This document shows positions 26,979 to 35,765 of a DNA stretch of 64,000 nt, in pieces. Every line of letters begins with the position of its first letter. The stretch's first letter is position 1. The stretch is from Chryseobacterium indologenes (GTDB lineage: Bacteria; Bacteroidota; Bacteroidia; Flavobacteriales; Weeksellaceae): the NCBI RefSeq assembly GCF_002025665.1, contig NZ_CP018786.1, positions 496,001 to 560,000 of the forward strand, written 5' to 3'. The notes under the pieces are model-generated. The model did not search any database and was not told where the DNA came from. It worked only from the letters and a program-made list of their open reading frames with translations. Position numbers and translations under genes: made by a program.

Positions 26979-27760
26979 GACTGTTTTTTTAAGATAATAT
27001 TGATTTGTGTTCCCGCATTTTCCTGGCTTTCCATACAAAAACTTGCTCCTATAATTTCAGCTCTGTTTTTCATATTCGTTAGCCCTATTCCGTTGGACTT
27101 GATCTGTGAAGTATCAAACCCGATTCCATCATCACGAATATCAAGCTCCCAAAGAGTGTCTTCTGAAGTGTTCAGGTTTATAAAAATATTTTTACAATGG
27201 GAATGTTTTATACTGTTTTGAATAAATTCCTGAGTAATTCTGAGTAAAACATTTTTATGAACAAAGCCCAGATCCAGTTGTTTGAAATTGTGTTCAAAAC
27301 TTACATGACATTTTTTGAAGGAATTGGTGTTATCCACTTCTTCCTGTATCAAAGTTACAATTTCCTTCTGATTGATATTGTCATCTGTCAATGTTTTTGA
27401 CAAGCTTCTAAGATCCTGCAGAGATTGATTAATAATCTGTGAAACCTGATCAATTCTTTCACTTGCTTCAGAAACTTTGTTTTCATAAAGCATCTGCTGT
27501 ACATAAAGACTTACGAGGGTAAGTTTCTGGCCGATATTGTCGTGCAATTCCCGGCCAATCTGCTGCATGGTGGCTTGTTGTATTTCCAGTTGGGTAGACA
27601 GGAGTTCTCTCTGATGAAGTTCATTTTTTCTTTCAATTTCATTCACATGTTCCTTCTTGCGTTGTTTGTAACTTCTGATATAGATTAATACTGCCGTTAC
27701 AAACATTACAAAAAGTATATTGAATAGAATGATAACAATTAAGAGCTCTGTTTTCCCCAT
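26975..27760 (-). CDS. NarX-type sensor histidine kinase
   Basis: 261 residues. One N-terminal TM helix (VIILFNILFVMFVTAVLIYI), a coiled linker, HisKA_3 with phospho-acceptor histidine in IGRELHDNIGQKL, and HATPase_c with DDGIGFDTS and NGIGLTNMKNRAE. No sensory domain of its own, so the signal may come through the multi-pass protein encoded upstream, whose gene overlaps by 22 bp. Confidence 0.9.
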   Translation of the reverse strand: MGKTELLIVIILFNILFVMFVTAVLIYIRSYKQRKKEHVNEIERKNELHQRELLSTQLEIQQATMQQIGRELHDNIGQKLTLVSLYVQQMLYENKVSEASERIDQVSQIINQSLQDLRSLSKTLTDDNINQKEIVTLIQEEVDNTNSFKKCHVSFEHNFKQLDLGFVHKNVLLRITQEFIQNSIKHSHCKNIFINLNTSEDTLWELDIRDDGIGFDTSQIKSNGIGLTNMKNRAEIIGASFCMESQENAGTQINIILKKQS

Positions 27761-28383
27761 ATGAATGAACTTGCAAATAAAATATACATGACCACGCCTG
27801 ACATTAGAAAATAACTAAAATAAATATCCCAGATCTCCATATAATTCAATAGAATTGAATAAAATGCCATAAAAGGTAGTGTTCCTATATAAGAAAGTGT
27901 TATACCTAAATTAATATAAAACATTCTGTTTTTATTAAAGTGAAGAATATCCTGGGAGTTAATTTGTTTGTAATATTCCATCACTACCAAAAGCATTAAG
28001 ATAAGGCATCCAAAAGTATAGTTAAAAGCAAATACAATTTTATTGCCCGAAAAATACAATTCATTGGGAATAAATGAAAGAAGATAAAGGAGGGATAATC
28101 CGTAAAAAAGCTTTGGCTTTCCTAAAGATTTGGCTGCATATAACCAGTAAAAAAAAATAAACTGGATAGGCATTAAAAAATAATTATAGAAATAAGCTTT
28201 AGAAAAATAAGCAAATTTTCCCCATCTACCATATGCTTCACTAAGAAAGATAAAAACTAAGAAAAATACAAAAAATTTCCAATATTCTTTTCTTATACGA
28301 TTGTAATACAAAAGGCCAACAAACGCAGCAAGTCCCTCAGCCCAAAGCATGCTTTTGCTTGCAAACTCTTGGAAATCCGTCAT
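27739..28383 (-). CDS. Multi-pass membrane protein in two-component operon
   Basis: 214 residues with about six hydrophobic helices (for example EYWKFFVFFLVFIFLSEAYG; GLSLLYLLSFIPNELYF; FAFNYTFGCLILMLLVVMEY) and no recognised catalytic motif. It overlaps the kinase gene, so it is a candidate sensory partner of the one-TM kinase. Function unknown. Confidence 0.8.
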   Translation of the reverse strand: MTDFQEFASKSMLWAEGLAAFVGLLYYNRIRKEYWKFFVFFLVFIFLSEAYGRWGKFAYFSKAYFYNYFLMPIQFIFFYWLYAAKSLGKPKLFYGLSLLYLLSFIPNELYFSGNKIVFAFNYTFGCLILMLLVVMEYYKQINSQDILHFNKNRMFYINLGITLSYIGTLPFMAFYSILLNYMEIWDIYFSYFLMSGVVMYILFASSFIWGKQSS

Positions 28384-28401
28384 GTATTTGTTATTTAATT
28401 A

Positions 28402-28938
28402 TTAATATAATTCACCAAACGAGTTCTTAGGAGGCGTTAGTTGTCCATTGTTTTCTCCAAGACCTGTATCATCATCTTCTTCTCCTCCAATGCCTTTGGC
28501 AGATCGTGCATTTAACGCTAAAGGTTTGCCATCCGTATCTGGAGATTGATTGAAATCGTAATCATGAAACTCTCCTGTTTCATCAGCTTTTTTTAGGGTC
28601 GGAATCATTACTAATGTATGCTTTCCTGCATATTCGGTAGGAACAGGGTGAGAGTCCATTATAGACCAGTTTTCTTCTTTTGGATAAGCAGCATAATAAA
28701 ATCTTATACCTAAATCTTCCGTAGATACATCTGGATTTACTTTAGCAGCTTCAGCTTCAATTGTAGCGATGAAATTTTTTAATTTCGGAAGATCGAACCA
28801 GATGGAATGAGCATCTTGTGTTCCTAAAGCAGTGTTAATAACATTTAGATGATTTTGACGGTAGTTGTTGATCAGAGCCTGGATAAGGCTTTTTGACATA
28901 GTCCCGGGCTGTAATGGATTGTTTGATTCTGTATTCAT
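28402..28938 (-). CDS. Hypothetical protein, first gene of two-component operon
   Basis: 178 residues, soluble, without signal peptide. The N-terminus is helical (SLIQALINNYRQNHLNVINT), the centre has a beta-like IRFYYAAYPKEENW segment, and the last 50 residues are acidic and disordered (GGEEDDDTGLGENNGQ). I do not recognise it. It is followed after 18 bp by the membrane protein gene, so it likely belongs to the same signalling unit. Confidence 0.75.
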   Translation of the reverse strand: MNTESNNPLQPGTMSKSLIQALINNYRQNHLNVINTALGTQDAHSIWFDLPKLKNFIATIEAEAAKVNPDVSTEDLGIRFYYAAYPKEENWSIMDSHPVPTEYAGKHTLVMIPTLKKADETGEFHDYDFNQSPDTDGKPLALNARSAKGIGGEEDDDTGLGENNGQLTPPKNSFGELY

Positions 28939-29104
28939 AGCTTAGTGGTTTACGGTAAAACTCAATTAATATGCAAATCTCGTAAAAAATATTATAGAAA
29001 ATGTATTTGCTAATTGGGAATTACACTGTTATTTTTACCGTGTTTTTACGGATTGCATGAAAAGTATAATGATTTAGATCCTACCCAAAGGAGAATTCCT
29101 CTAT

Positions 29105-29139
29105 AAAAAAGCGGAGAAATATGCTTTCCCCGCTTTTTC
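29105..29139 (-). terminator. Terminator of the GG-leader peptide gene
   Basis: AAAAAGCGG and CCGCTTTTT arms around an internal loop. The minus-strand exit is T-rich and begins right after the peptide's stop codon. Confidence 0.8.
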
Positions 29140-29140
29140 T

Positions 29141-29293
29141 TTAAATACATGGATACTTTCTCCAATCCCTGCAAGTATAATCTACTGTGCAACAGAGGCC
29201 TTGAGGGCAGCTCCAGTCTTCGCCACACGCAATTGGGAATGGTTCATTTCCGCCATCAATTTTCTTTAATTCATTTCTTTTTAGTTTTTTCAT
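29141..29293 (-). CDS. Bacteriocin-like peptide with GG leader, six cysteines
   Basis: 50-residue peptide from the ATG at 29293 (a longer frame adds an unlikely N-terminus). The leader MKKLKRNELKKIDGG is a double-glycine type leader, like those of the bacteriocin-like peptides common in Chryseobacterium. The predicted core has six Cys at 23, 29, 34, 35, 41 and 49 with the motif CPxGxCC. A second peptide at 48849 shares this motif and total. No C39 peptidase-transporter or modification enzyme is nearby. Monocistronic, with its own terminator. Confidence 0.8.
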   Translation of the reverse strand: MKKLKRNELKKIDGGNEPFPIACGEDWSCPQGLCCTVDYTCRDWRKYPCI

Positions 29294-29367
29294 GTTGATT
29301 TTGTTTAAGTTATTAGAATAGTAAATATAATTATATTTCACTTAATAAGGATAAATTGATTAAAAAA

Positions 29368-29400
29368 ATAAGTGCTGCAGATTATTCTACAGCACTTATT
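29368..29400 (-). terminator. Terminator of clpB
   Basis: AATAAGTGCTG and CAGCACTTATT form an 11-bp stem with an 11-nt loop, followed on the minus strand by a T run. Confidence 0.88.
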
Positions 29401-29432
29401 CACAAAAATAATGTATATGAAAAAAAACTATT

Positions 29433-32027
29433 TTATTGTTCAGTAGGTCGGAAAACTAATCCTGTTTCTACAAAATAATCCAGCGTAATTCTGTCTCCGT
29501 CATTCACATTTCCCGCAAGAATTTCTTTAGACAATTTGTTTAAAACTTCCTGTTGGATTACTCTTTTCAATGGTCTTGCTCCGAAGGCAGGATCATATCC
29601 TTTATCCATCAGATAATCTACCGCATCCTGAGTGAAAGTCATAATGATGTTTCGTTTAGATAACATTTCATTGAATCCTCTTAATTGATACTGAACGATT
29701 TTTCCGATTTCTTTTTTCTTTAAAGGCTGGAAGAGTACAATCTCATCAATTCTGTTCAGGAATTCCGGACGAAGCGTCTGTTTTAAAAGATCAAAAACTT
29801 CATCTTTTGTTTTATCCACAATTTCATCCTGATTTTCTTCAGTAAGGTTTTCAAAATTCTCCTGAATCAGATGCGAACCTAAATTCGAAGTCATGATAAT
29901 AATAGAATTTTTAAAATTCACCACTCGCCCCTTATTATCCGTCAGACGTCCATCATCCAGAACCTGAAGCAATGTGTTGAAAACATCAGGGTGCGCTTTT
30001 TCAATCTCGTCTAAAAGCACTACAGAATAAGGTCTTCTTCTTACTGCCTCAGTCAATTGTCCGCCTTCATCATAACCTACATATCCCGGAGGAGCTCCTA
30101 CCAATCTTGAAACACTGTGACGTTCCTGATACTCACTCATATCAATTCTCGTCATATTGTTTTCATCATCGAATAAGAATTCTGCCAATGCTTTTGCCAG
30201 CTCAGTTTTACCTACTCCGGTTGTTCCCAGGAATAAGAATGAACCGATAGGTTTTTTATCATCGCTCAATCCTGCTCTGTTTCTTCTGATGGCATCTGCC
30301 ACCGCCTGAATCGCTTCATCCTGTCCTACAACTCTGTGGTGTAGCTCAGTTTCAAGATTCAATAATTTTTCTCTTTCTGATTGCAGTAATTTGGTTACGG
30401 GAATACCTGTCCATTTACCAATTACTTCAGAGATGTTTTCTGCAGTAACTTCTTCTTTGATCAGCTCATTCTGATGATTCTGCATTTCCAGCTCTACTTT
30501 GGCTAGTTCTTCCTCTTTTTCACGAAGCTTCCCGTATTGGATCTCCGCTACTTTTGCATAATCTCCTGCTCTGGAAGCTCTTTCTGCTTCGTGTTTCAGA
30601 GATTCAATATCTTTTTTGATCTGGGTAAGATCTTCACTTTTCTGTTTTTCTTTCAGCCATTTGGCATTGATCTCATTTCTCTGTTCGGAAATTTTAGCAA
30701 TATCTTCCTTCAGATGATCAATTTTAGTCTGATTGCCTTCTCTTGAGATAGCAGCTAATTCAATTTCCAGCTGCATCAGTCTTCTGTCCAGAACATCCAG
30801 CTCTTCCGGCTTGGAATTGATTTCCATTCTCAGTTTTGCAGAAGCTTCATCAATAAGGTCAATCGCTTTATCCGGTAAGAAACGATCTGAAATATATCTT
30901 TGTGACATTTCCACCGCAGCAATAATTGCTTCATCTTTAATTCTTACTTTGTGGTGGGCTTCATATTTATCTTTAATACCACGAAGGATAGAAATTGCAG
31001 ATTCAGTATCCGGTTCTTCCACCATTACTTTCTGGAAACGTCTTTCCAACGCTTTGTCTTTTTCAAAATACTTTTGGTATTCATTCAAAGTAGTGGCGCC
31101 AATGGCTCTTAATTCTCCTCTTGCCAAGGCAGGCTTTAAGATATTGGCTGCGTCCATTGCTCCTTCACCACCTCCGGCTCCAACCAAAGTGTGGATCTCA
31201 TCAATGAAAAGAATAATCTGCCCATCAGACTTGATTACTTCATTTACAACGGATTTTAAACGCTCTTCAAATTCACCTTTATATTTTGCTCCGGCGATCA
31301 AAGCTCCCATATCCAATGAGAATAAAGTTTTATCCATCAGGTTTTCAGGAACGTCACCACTGATAATTCTGTGGGCAATTCCCTCGGCAATTGCAGTTTT
31401 ACCTACACCCGGTTCTCCAATAAGGATTGGGTTGTTTTTAGTTCTTCTGGAAAGGATCTGTAAAACCCTTCTGATTTCTTCATCACGCCCGATTACCGGA
31501 TCCAGTTTTCCCTCTGCTGCTAACTCGTTGAAATTTTTAGCATATTTATTTAAAGACTGATACGTTTCCTCTGAGCTGGCAGAAGTTGCTTTGCTTCCTT
31601 TTCTTAATTCTTTGATTGCGCCTTCCAAAAGATTTTTGGTAACACCCATATCTTTCAGCATTTTGGATACTTCAGAAGTTGTTTCCAAAAGGGATAACCA
31701 TAAATGCTCAATCGTTACATATTCGTCACCCATTTTCTTAGCGATGTTGGGTGCATCCAGCAATACTTTATTAGCAGATTGTGAAAGATAAATGTTTCCT
31801 CCCTGTACTTTAGGAAGCTTTTCTAAATTTTCGCGGTTGCGCTCTCTTACTAAATTAGCATCTGCTTCAGATTTTTTTAATAAGAAAGGCGATATGTTTT
31901 CATCTACCTGGAAGATTCCTTCAAGAAGATGTTGAGGTTCGATACTTTGATTGCCCAGTTCCATAGCAACCTGTTGTGCTGCCTGGATGGCTTCCTGTGA
32001 TTTTACAGTATATTGGTTTAAGTTCAT
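29433..32027 (-). CDS. clpB: ATP-dependent disaggregase ClpB
   Basis: 864-residue Hsp100 chaperone that extracts polypeptides from aggregates with DnaK. Clp-N repeats at 1-145, first AAA+ with Walker A GEPGVGKTAIAEG and Walker B LFIDEIH, the coiled-coil M domain at about 405-530 (long charged heptads), second AAA+ with GTTGVGKTELAKAL and VVLLDEIEKAHPDV, and a C-terminal D2-small domain. Full length. Single gene ended by a strong hairpin. Confidence 0.97.
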   Translation of the reverse strand: MNLNQYTVKSQEAIQAAQQVAMELGNQSIEPQHLLEGIFQVDENISPFLLKKSEADANLVRERNRENLEKLPKVQGGNIYLSQSANKVLLDAPNIAKKMGDEYVTIEHLWLSLLETTSEVSKMLKDMGVTKNLLEGAIKELRKGSKATSASSEETYQSLNKYAKNFNELAAEGKLDPVIGRDEEIRRVLQILSRRTKNNPILIGEPGVGKTAIAEGIAHRIISGDVPENLMDKTLFSLDMGALIAGAKYKGEFEERLKSVVNEVIKSDGQIILFIDEIHTLVGAGGGEGAMDAANILKPALARGELRAIGATTLNEYQKYFEKDKALERRFQKVMVEEPDTESAISILRGIKDKYEAHHKVRIKDEAIIAAVEMSQRYISDRFLPDKAIDLIDEASAKLRMEINSKPEELDVLDRRLMQLEIELAAISREGNQTKIDHLKEDIAKISEQRNEINAKWLKEKQKSEDLTQIKKDIESLKHEAERASRAGDYAKVAEIQYGKLREKEEELAKVELEMQNHQNELIKEEVTAENISEVIGKWTGIPVTKLLQSEREKLLNLETELHHRVVGQDEAIQAVADAIRRNRAGLSDDKKPIGSFLFLGTTGVGKTELAKALAEFLFDDENNMTRIDMSEYQERHSVSRLVGAPPGYVGYDEGGQLTEAVRRRPYSVVLLDEIEKAHPDVFNTLLQVLDDGRLTDNKGRVVNFKNSIIIMTSNLGSHLIQENFENLTEENQDEIVDKTKDEVFDLLKQTLRPEFLNRIDEIVLFQPLKKKEIGKIVQYQLRGFNEMLSKRNIIMTFTQDAVDYLMDKGYDPAFGARPLKRVIQQEVLNKLSKEILAGNVNDGDRITLDYFVETGLVFRPTEQ

Positions 32028-32380
32028 ATTTTTATATATTTTTGGTAATGGTTTGTTTAACGTTTAGTTTTTAAAAAACATCAAGAAACCAAATTCTGAG
32101 GCTTAGTTTCTTAATGCCATCAATTATTTAATCATTTATTCGATGACTGTATCGCAAAAACTGTTCAATTATTAAATTTACAAAAAAATAGGACAAATTT
32201 TCCGGATATTGTATTTTTAACGGAAATTTAACTTGACAAAATTTCCGATTTCGTAATTATTTCTTGGAAATCCATGAACAAAAAGTCATAGCAAGGTAAA
32301 ATAGCTAAAGATTGAGACTGAAGATGATGGGTCTTTTTTCTTTTTATGCTCAAAAAATGAACAGTTTAATTCAGAATAAT
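32028..32380. other. Gene-free interval upstream of clpB and tetR
   Basis: No credible open frame. It must hold the clpB promoter (minus) but I find no convincing CAAAnnTA on that strand and no CIRCE-like repeat. AT-rich runs dominate. Nothing else seen. Confidence 0.5.
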
Positions 32381-32388
32381 TACTTTTG
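32381..32388 (+). promoter_or_regulatory. Putative -7 element of the TetR gene
   Basis: TACTTTTG (TAnnTTTG) ends 11 bp before the ATG, implying a leader of only a few bases. Confidence 0.45.
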
Positions 32389-32399
32389 CATTTTACCAG

Positions 32400-32978
32400 A
32401 TGGAATTAAAAGAAAAACAGAGAAAAATATTAGACGTAGCCGTAGAACTTTTCAAAGAGAAAGGGTATATGGGAAGCTCAGTAAGAGACCTGGCTACCAA
32501 ACTCAATATCAAGGCAGCATCGCTATATGCACACATCCGTTCAAAGGAAGAAATTCTGGAATGGATTTGTTTTGGCATTGCTCAGGAGTTTTTCGATGAG
32601 CTTCAGGAAGTAAAAAATACAGATATTGCTCCAAAGGAAAAGCTGAATCTATTACTGGATAAGCATCTTTCTGTTGTTCTTAAAAACCGTGATGTTACCC
32701 ATATTTATTCCAATGAGTGGAAACATCTTGAAGAAAGACTTCCCGAATTTGTAGAATTGAGAAAAAACTATCAGCAGGAAGTAGAAGAACTGATTTCCGA
32801 GATCTACAAAGCTGAAAAATGGGAGCTGAAATCACCATCATTTACCACAAGATTTATCCTTCATACTTTAAATAATTCTTATTTCTGGTTCAAGAGAAGC
32901 AGTGATTCTACAGATGAAATTACCGATGAGATCAGAGAAAAAATTCTTTTTGGATTATTGGGTAACCAGAAAAATTAA
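32400..32978 (+). CDS. TetR family regulator, probable repressor of the paa cluster
   Basis: 192 residues. N-terminal helix-turn-helix at about 5-50 (KILDVAVELFKEKGYMGSS; LATKLNIKAASLYAHIRSKE), then an all-helical ligand-binding domain. It precedes paaK and faces the same way. PaaR-type TetR regulators in other bacteria are released by phenylacetyl-CoA, and a perfect 6-2-6 palindrome lies at the paaK promoter. Ligand and target are inferred from context. Confidence 0.85.
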   Translation: MELKEKQRKILDVAVELFKEKGYMGSSVRDLATKLNIKAASLYAHIRSKEEILEWICFGIAQEFFDELQEVKNTDIAPKEKLNLLLDKHLSVVLKNRDVTHIYSNEWKHLEERLPEFVELRKNYQQEVEELISEIYKAEKWELKSPSFTTRFILHTLNNSYFWFKRSSDSTDEITDEIREKILFGLLGNQKN

Positions 32979-32986
32979 TCACCCCT

Positions 32987-33135
32987 GTGTCATTCTGACG
33001 AAGGAAGAATCTCATAATTATACTTTTTAGTCACGAATTTTAATACTACGTTTGTTATTTCGAGATAGAGAAATGATTCATTCATGTATTTAATATGAGA
33101 TTCTTCTCTACACTTCGTTCCGCTCAGAATGACAT
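32987..33135. repeat. Long inverted repeat of the GTCATTCTGA family
   Basis: The left end begins TGTCATTCTGACGAAGGAAG (32987) and the right end finishes TTCCGCTCAGAATGACA (33119-33135); internally GAATCTCAT pairs with ATGAGATTC. The transcript would fold into an imperfect hairpin of about 150 nt. Such GTCATTCTGA palindromes are scattered in many Bacteroidetes genomes. Confidence 0.7.
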
Positions 33136-33200
33136 TGGGCATAATTTTAACTATCTTTCTTATTTAGAATCATTCAAAATATGACAAAAGTCATAAAAAT

Positions 33201-33231
33201 TTTGCCAGCTAGCAAAATCTTTTTAAATTTA
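33201..33231 (+). promoter_or_regulatory. Putative paaK promoter
   Basis: TTTG at 33201-33204, a 19-bp spacer, then TAAATTTA at 33224-33231 (one mismatch to TAnnTTTG). The start point would fall within the palindrome just downstream. Confidence 0.55.
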
Positions 33232-33234
33232 CAC

Positions 33235-33248
33235 CTAACAAATGTTAG
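33235..33248. promoter_or_regulatory. Candidate TetR operator at paaK
   Basis: CTAACA-AA-TGTTAG, a perfect 6-2-6 inverted repeat overlapping the expected transcription start and lying 8 bp before the chosen paaK ATG. It overlaps an in-frame upstream ATG at 33242, one reason to prefer the ATG at 33257. Confidence 0.55.
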
Positions 33249-33256
33249 TTAGTTTT

Positions 33257-34573
33257 ATGGATTTTTCAGTTGAATATCTGGAGCTGGGTCAGTTAAGACA
33301 GCTTCAATCCGACCGGTTGATCAGCCTGATCAGCTATTTGGGAGAGAAGTCGGAATTTTATAAAAAGAAATTTGATGAATTACAAATATCTCCACAGGAT
33401 ATAAGGTCGATTGAAGATATCGCTAAACTTCCTATTACTTACAAACAGGATTTAAGAGATAACTATCCGTTCGGGTTATTTGCTGTTCCTAAAAGTGAGC
33501 TTCAACGTATACACTGTTCAAGCGGAACTACGGGAAAACCAACGGTAGTAGGGTATACTAAAGAAGATGTTGACCTTTTCAGTGAAGTGGTGGCAAGATC
33601 TTTACATGCGGCAGGCGCAAGACCAGGAATGCAGTTGCATAATGCCTATGGCTACGGGATTTTTACAGGAGGTTTAGGCCTTCATTACGGAGCCGAAATG
33701 TTGGGAATGAGCGTCCTTCCTATTTCTGGGGGAATGACGGCAAGACAGGTAGACTTGATTGTGGATTTCAAACCTGAAGTAATCTGCTGTTCGCCATCAT
33801 ACGCTTTAACGATTGCAGATGAATTTGCCAGAAGAGGAATTACTGCAGAAGAGATCAGTCTTCAATATGCAGTGCTGGGTTCAGAGCCATGGACGGAGAT
33901 TATCAGAGGTCATATTGAAGAAAGATTAGGCGTTCATGCAACCAATATCTATGGGTTAAGTGAAATTATCGGTCCGGGAGTTTCTATGGAGGATTTCGAA
34001 GAGAAAGGCGGAGCTTATATCTGGGAAGATCATTTTTATCCGGAGATTTTAGATCCGGTTACCAAACAACCGGTTCCTTTTGGGGAAGAAGGAGTATTGG
34101 TGATAACCACTTTAACCAAAAAAGCAATGCCGCTTTTACGTTACTGGACAAACGATATCACAAGTCTTTACTACGATGCAAATGCCAAAAGAACCATGGT
34201 AAAAATGAAACCCATCGTCGGGAGAGCAGATGATATGCTGATCGTAAGAGGAGTCAATGTTTATCCAAGTCAGATTGAAGATGCTTTTTCTTATGTAAAA
34301 GGAGTGGTTCCGAACTACTATTTAACTCCTGTGGAAAAAGAACATATGTGTATTGCTTTGGATATTGATGTTGAAATAGATGATGAATTGGTAAAATCTC
34401 AAAAAATAGAATCAAATACCGATGATTATTTTAATTTTGTCGGCAACTTTGGGAAAAACATAGAAAACGAAATAAAAAAGAGAGTAGGAATTACTACGAA
34501 AGTAAAAGTTCATGCTCAGGACAGCCTGCCGAAGTGCGAAGGTGGAAAAATTAATAGAATACTTAAAAAATAA
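33257..34573 (+). CDS. paaK: Phenylacetate-CoA ligase PaaK
   Basis: AMP-forming ligase that converts phenylacetate, CoA and ATP into phenylacetyl-CoA. 438 residues, matching the family. Adenylate-forming motifs: HCSSGTTGKPTVVGYT (phosphate loop), YGLSEIIGPG, and the hinge region GRADDMLIVRGVNVYPSQIE; the conserved C-terminal lysine is in KCEGGKINRI. The ATG at 33257 is preferred over the one at 33242 inside the palindrome. The next gene overlaps the stop codon by one base. Confidence 0.94.
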   Translation: MDFSVEYLELGQLRQLQSDRLISLISYLGEKSEFYKKKFDELQISPQDIRSIEDIAKLPITYKQDLRDNYPFGLFAVPKSELQRIHCSSGTTGKPTVVGYTKEDVDLFSEVVARSLHAAGARPGMQLHNAYGYGIFTGGLGLHYGAEMLGMSVLPISGGMTARQVDLIVDFKPEVICCSPSYALTIADEFARRGITAEEISLQYAVLGSEPWTEIIRGHIEERLGVHATNIYGLSEIIGPGVSMEDFEEKGGAYIWEDHFYPEILDPVTKQPVPFGEEGVLVITTLTKKAMPLLRYWTNDITSLYYDANAKRTMVKMKPIVGRADDMLIVRGVNVYPSQIEDAFSYVKGVVPNYYLTPVEKEHMCIALDIDVEIDDELVKSQKIESNTDDYFNFVGNFGKNIENEIKKRVGITTKVKVHAQDSLPKCEGGKINRILKK

Positions 34574-35658
34574 TGAATTCATTTTATAAACTTAAAACAG
34601 TTAAAGTTCAGAAAGATACTTCCGAAGCAGTGAATGTGGCGGTAGAAATCCCTGAAGAACTGAAAGATAAGTTCAGGTTCAAGCAGGGACAGTATCTGAA
34701 TTTCCGAATGACAATCAACGGAAATGAAGAAAGACGTTCTTACTCTATCTGTAATGCTCCAAGTGAAAAGGGAAATACGCTGGAAGTATTGGTAAAGTTG
34801 CTGGAAGGCGGAAAAGTGTCAGGGTATTTCAATGAACACCTTCACATGGATGAAGTGCTGGAAGTAATGCCTCCGATGGGTGGCTTCAATACTTCTTATC
34901 ACCCCACAAACGTAAAAACTTACGTTGGTCTGGCGGCAGGAAGCGGAATTACTCCTGTATTATCCAATATTAAAGAAAGTCTTTATCAGGAGCCTAAGAG
35001 TAATGCTTATCTGTTTTACAGTAACAGAAGCATGAATCATGTTTTAAGAAAGGCAGAGATTGATAAACTTGTAGAGCATTTCAACGGAAGACTTAAGGTG
35101 ATTTACCTGGTAAGCCGTGAGAAGCACGAAGATCCTGTTTTTGAAGGAAGAATTTCGTCAGAAAAATTAGAGCAGCTGTTTGAAAGATATGCAGATATTG
35201 ATGTAAAAGAAGCTACCTATTTCATTTGCGGACCTTCGGAAATGATTAAGGGAATTGCAGACTATCTGAAGAAAGACAAAAAAGTACCTGCTATTCAGGT
35301 TTTATTTGAATATTTCACCGCTCCGGATGAAGAAAATACGGAGGAAATGAGTGATGAATTCAAGGCGATTGCCAATATTGAAAGTATGGTAACGGTAATC
35401 ATTGATGATGATGAATATTCGTTCCACCTTAATTCTAAAAAAGAGAGTATCTTAGATAAAGCATTGAAAGATCAGCTTCCGGTTCCTTTCGCATGTAAGG
35501 GAGGCGTTTGCTGTACGTGTAAGGCGCAGGTTCTGGAAGGAGAGGTTTTCATGGAGAAAAACTATGCACTTACCGAAGAAGAAGTAGCCAGAGGCTTCGT
35601 TCTTACCTGCCAATGTCACCCTACAACCAATGTGGTGATGCTAAATTATGATGTTTAA
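34573..35658 (+). CDS. paaE: Phenylacetyl-CoA epoxidase reductase subunit PaaE
   Basis: Passes electrons from NADPH to the PaaABC oxygenase. 361 residues in three parts: FAD-binding domain (RRSYSICNAP), NAD(P)-binding domain (GLAAGSGITPVLS, ICGPSEM), and a C-terminal plant-type [2Fe-2S] ferredoxin with FACKGGVCCTCKAQ and the fourth ligand in LTCQCHP. Co-directional and overlapping with paaK. In E. coli paaE follows paaD; here it comes before paaA. Confidence 0.95.
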   Translation: MNSFYKLKTVKVQKDTSEAVNVAVEIPEELKDKFRFKQGQYLNFRMTINGNEERRSYSICNAPSEKGNTLEVLVKLLEGGKVSGYFNEHLHMDEVLEVMPPMGGFNTSYHPTNVKTYVGLAAGSGITPVLSNIKESLYQEPKSNAYLFYSNRSMNHVLRKAEIDKLVEHFNGRLKVIYLVSREKHEDPVFEGRISSEKLEQLFERYADIDVKEATYFICGPSEMIKGIADYLKKDKKVPAIQVLFEYFTAPDEENTEEMSDEFKAIANIESMVTVIIDDDEYSFHLNSKKESILDKALKDQLPVPFACKGGVCCTCKAQVLEGEVFMEKNYALTEEEVARGFVLTCQCHPTTNVVMLNYDV

Positions 35659-35660
35659 GA

Positions 35661-35757
35661 CAATTTGAAAATGAGAAAACGTGATAATTTGAAAATGCCA
35701 TTATCGTATTTAAAATTTCCAAATTCTCAAATTCTCAAATTATTTAATTTTCAAATT
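35661..35757. repeat. Palindromic spacer, AATTTGAAAATG family, copy 1
   Basis: The left arm holds CAATTTGAAAATGAG and ATAATTTGAAAATG; the right arm holds the complements (TTCTCAAATT, TTTTCAAATT). Imperfect hairpin with no open frame, between paaE and paaA. Same family as the arms around the four-helix-bundle pseudogene. Confidence 0.75.
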
Positions 35758-35765
35758 CAAAAAAG

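Noticed and set aside
29105..29400. Lantibiotic or lasso biosynthetic cluster around the GG-leader peptide
   Set aside because: No modification enzyme, C39 transporter or immunity gene within reach; only the peptide and two terminators are seen.
30733..31560. 275-codon open frame antisense to clpB
   Set aside because: It is the reverse frame of a strongly conserved chaperone gene; its composition mirrors clpB codons and shows no domain or start signal.
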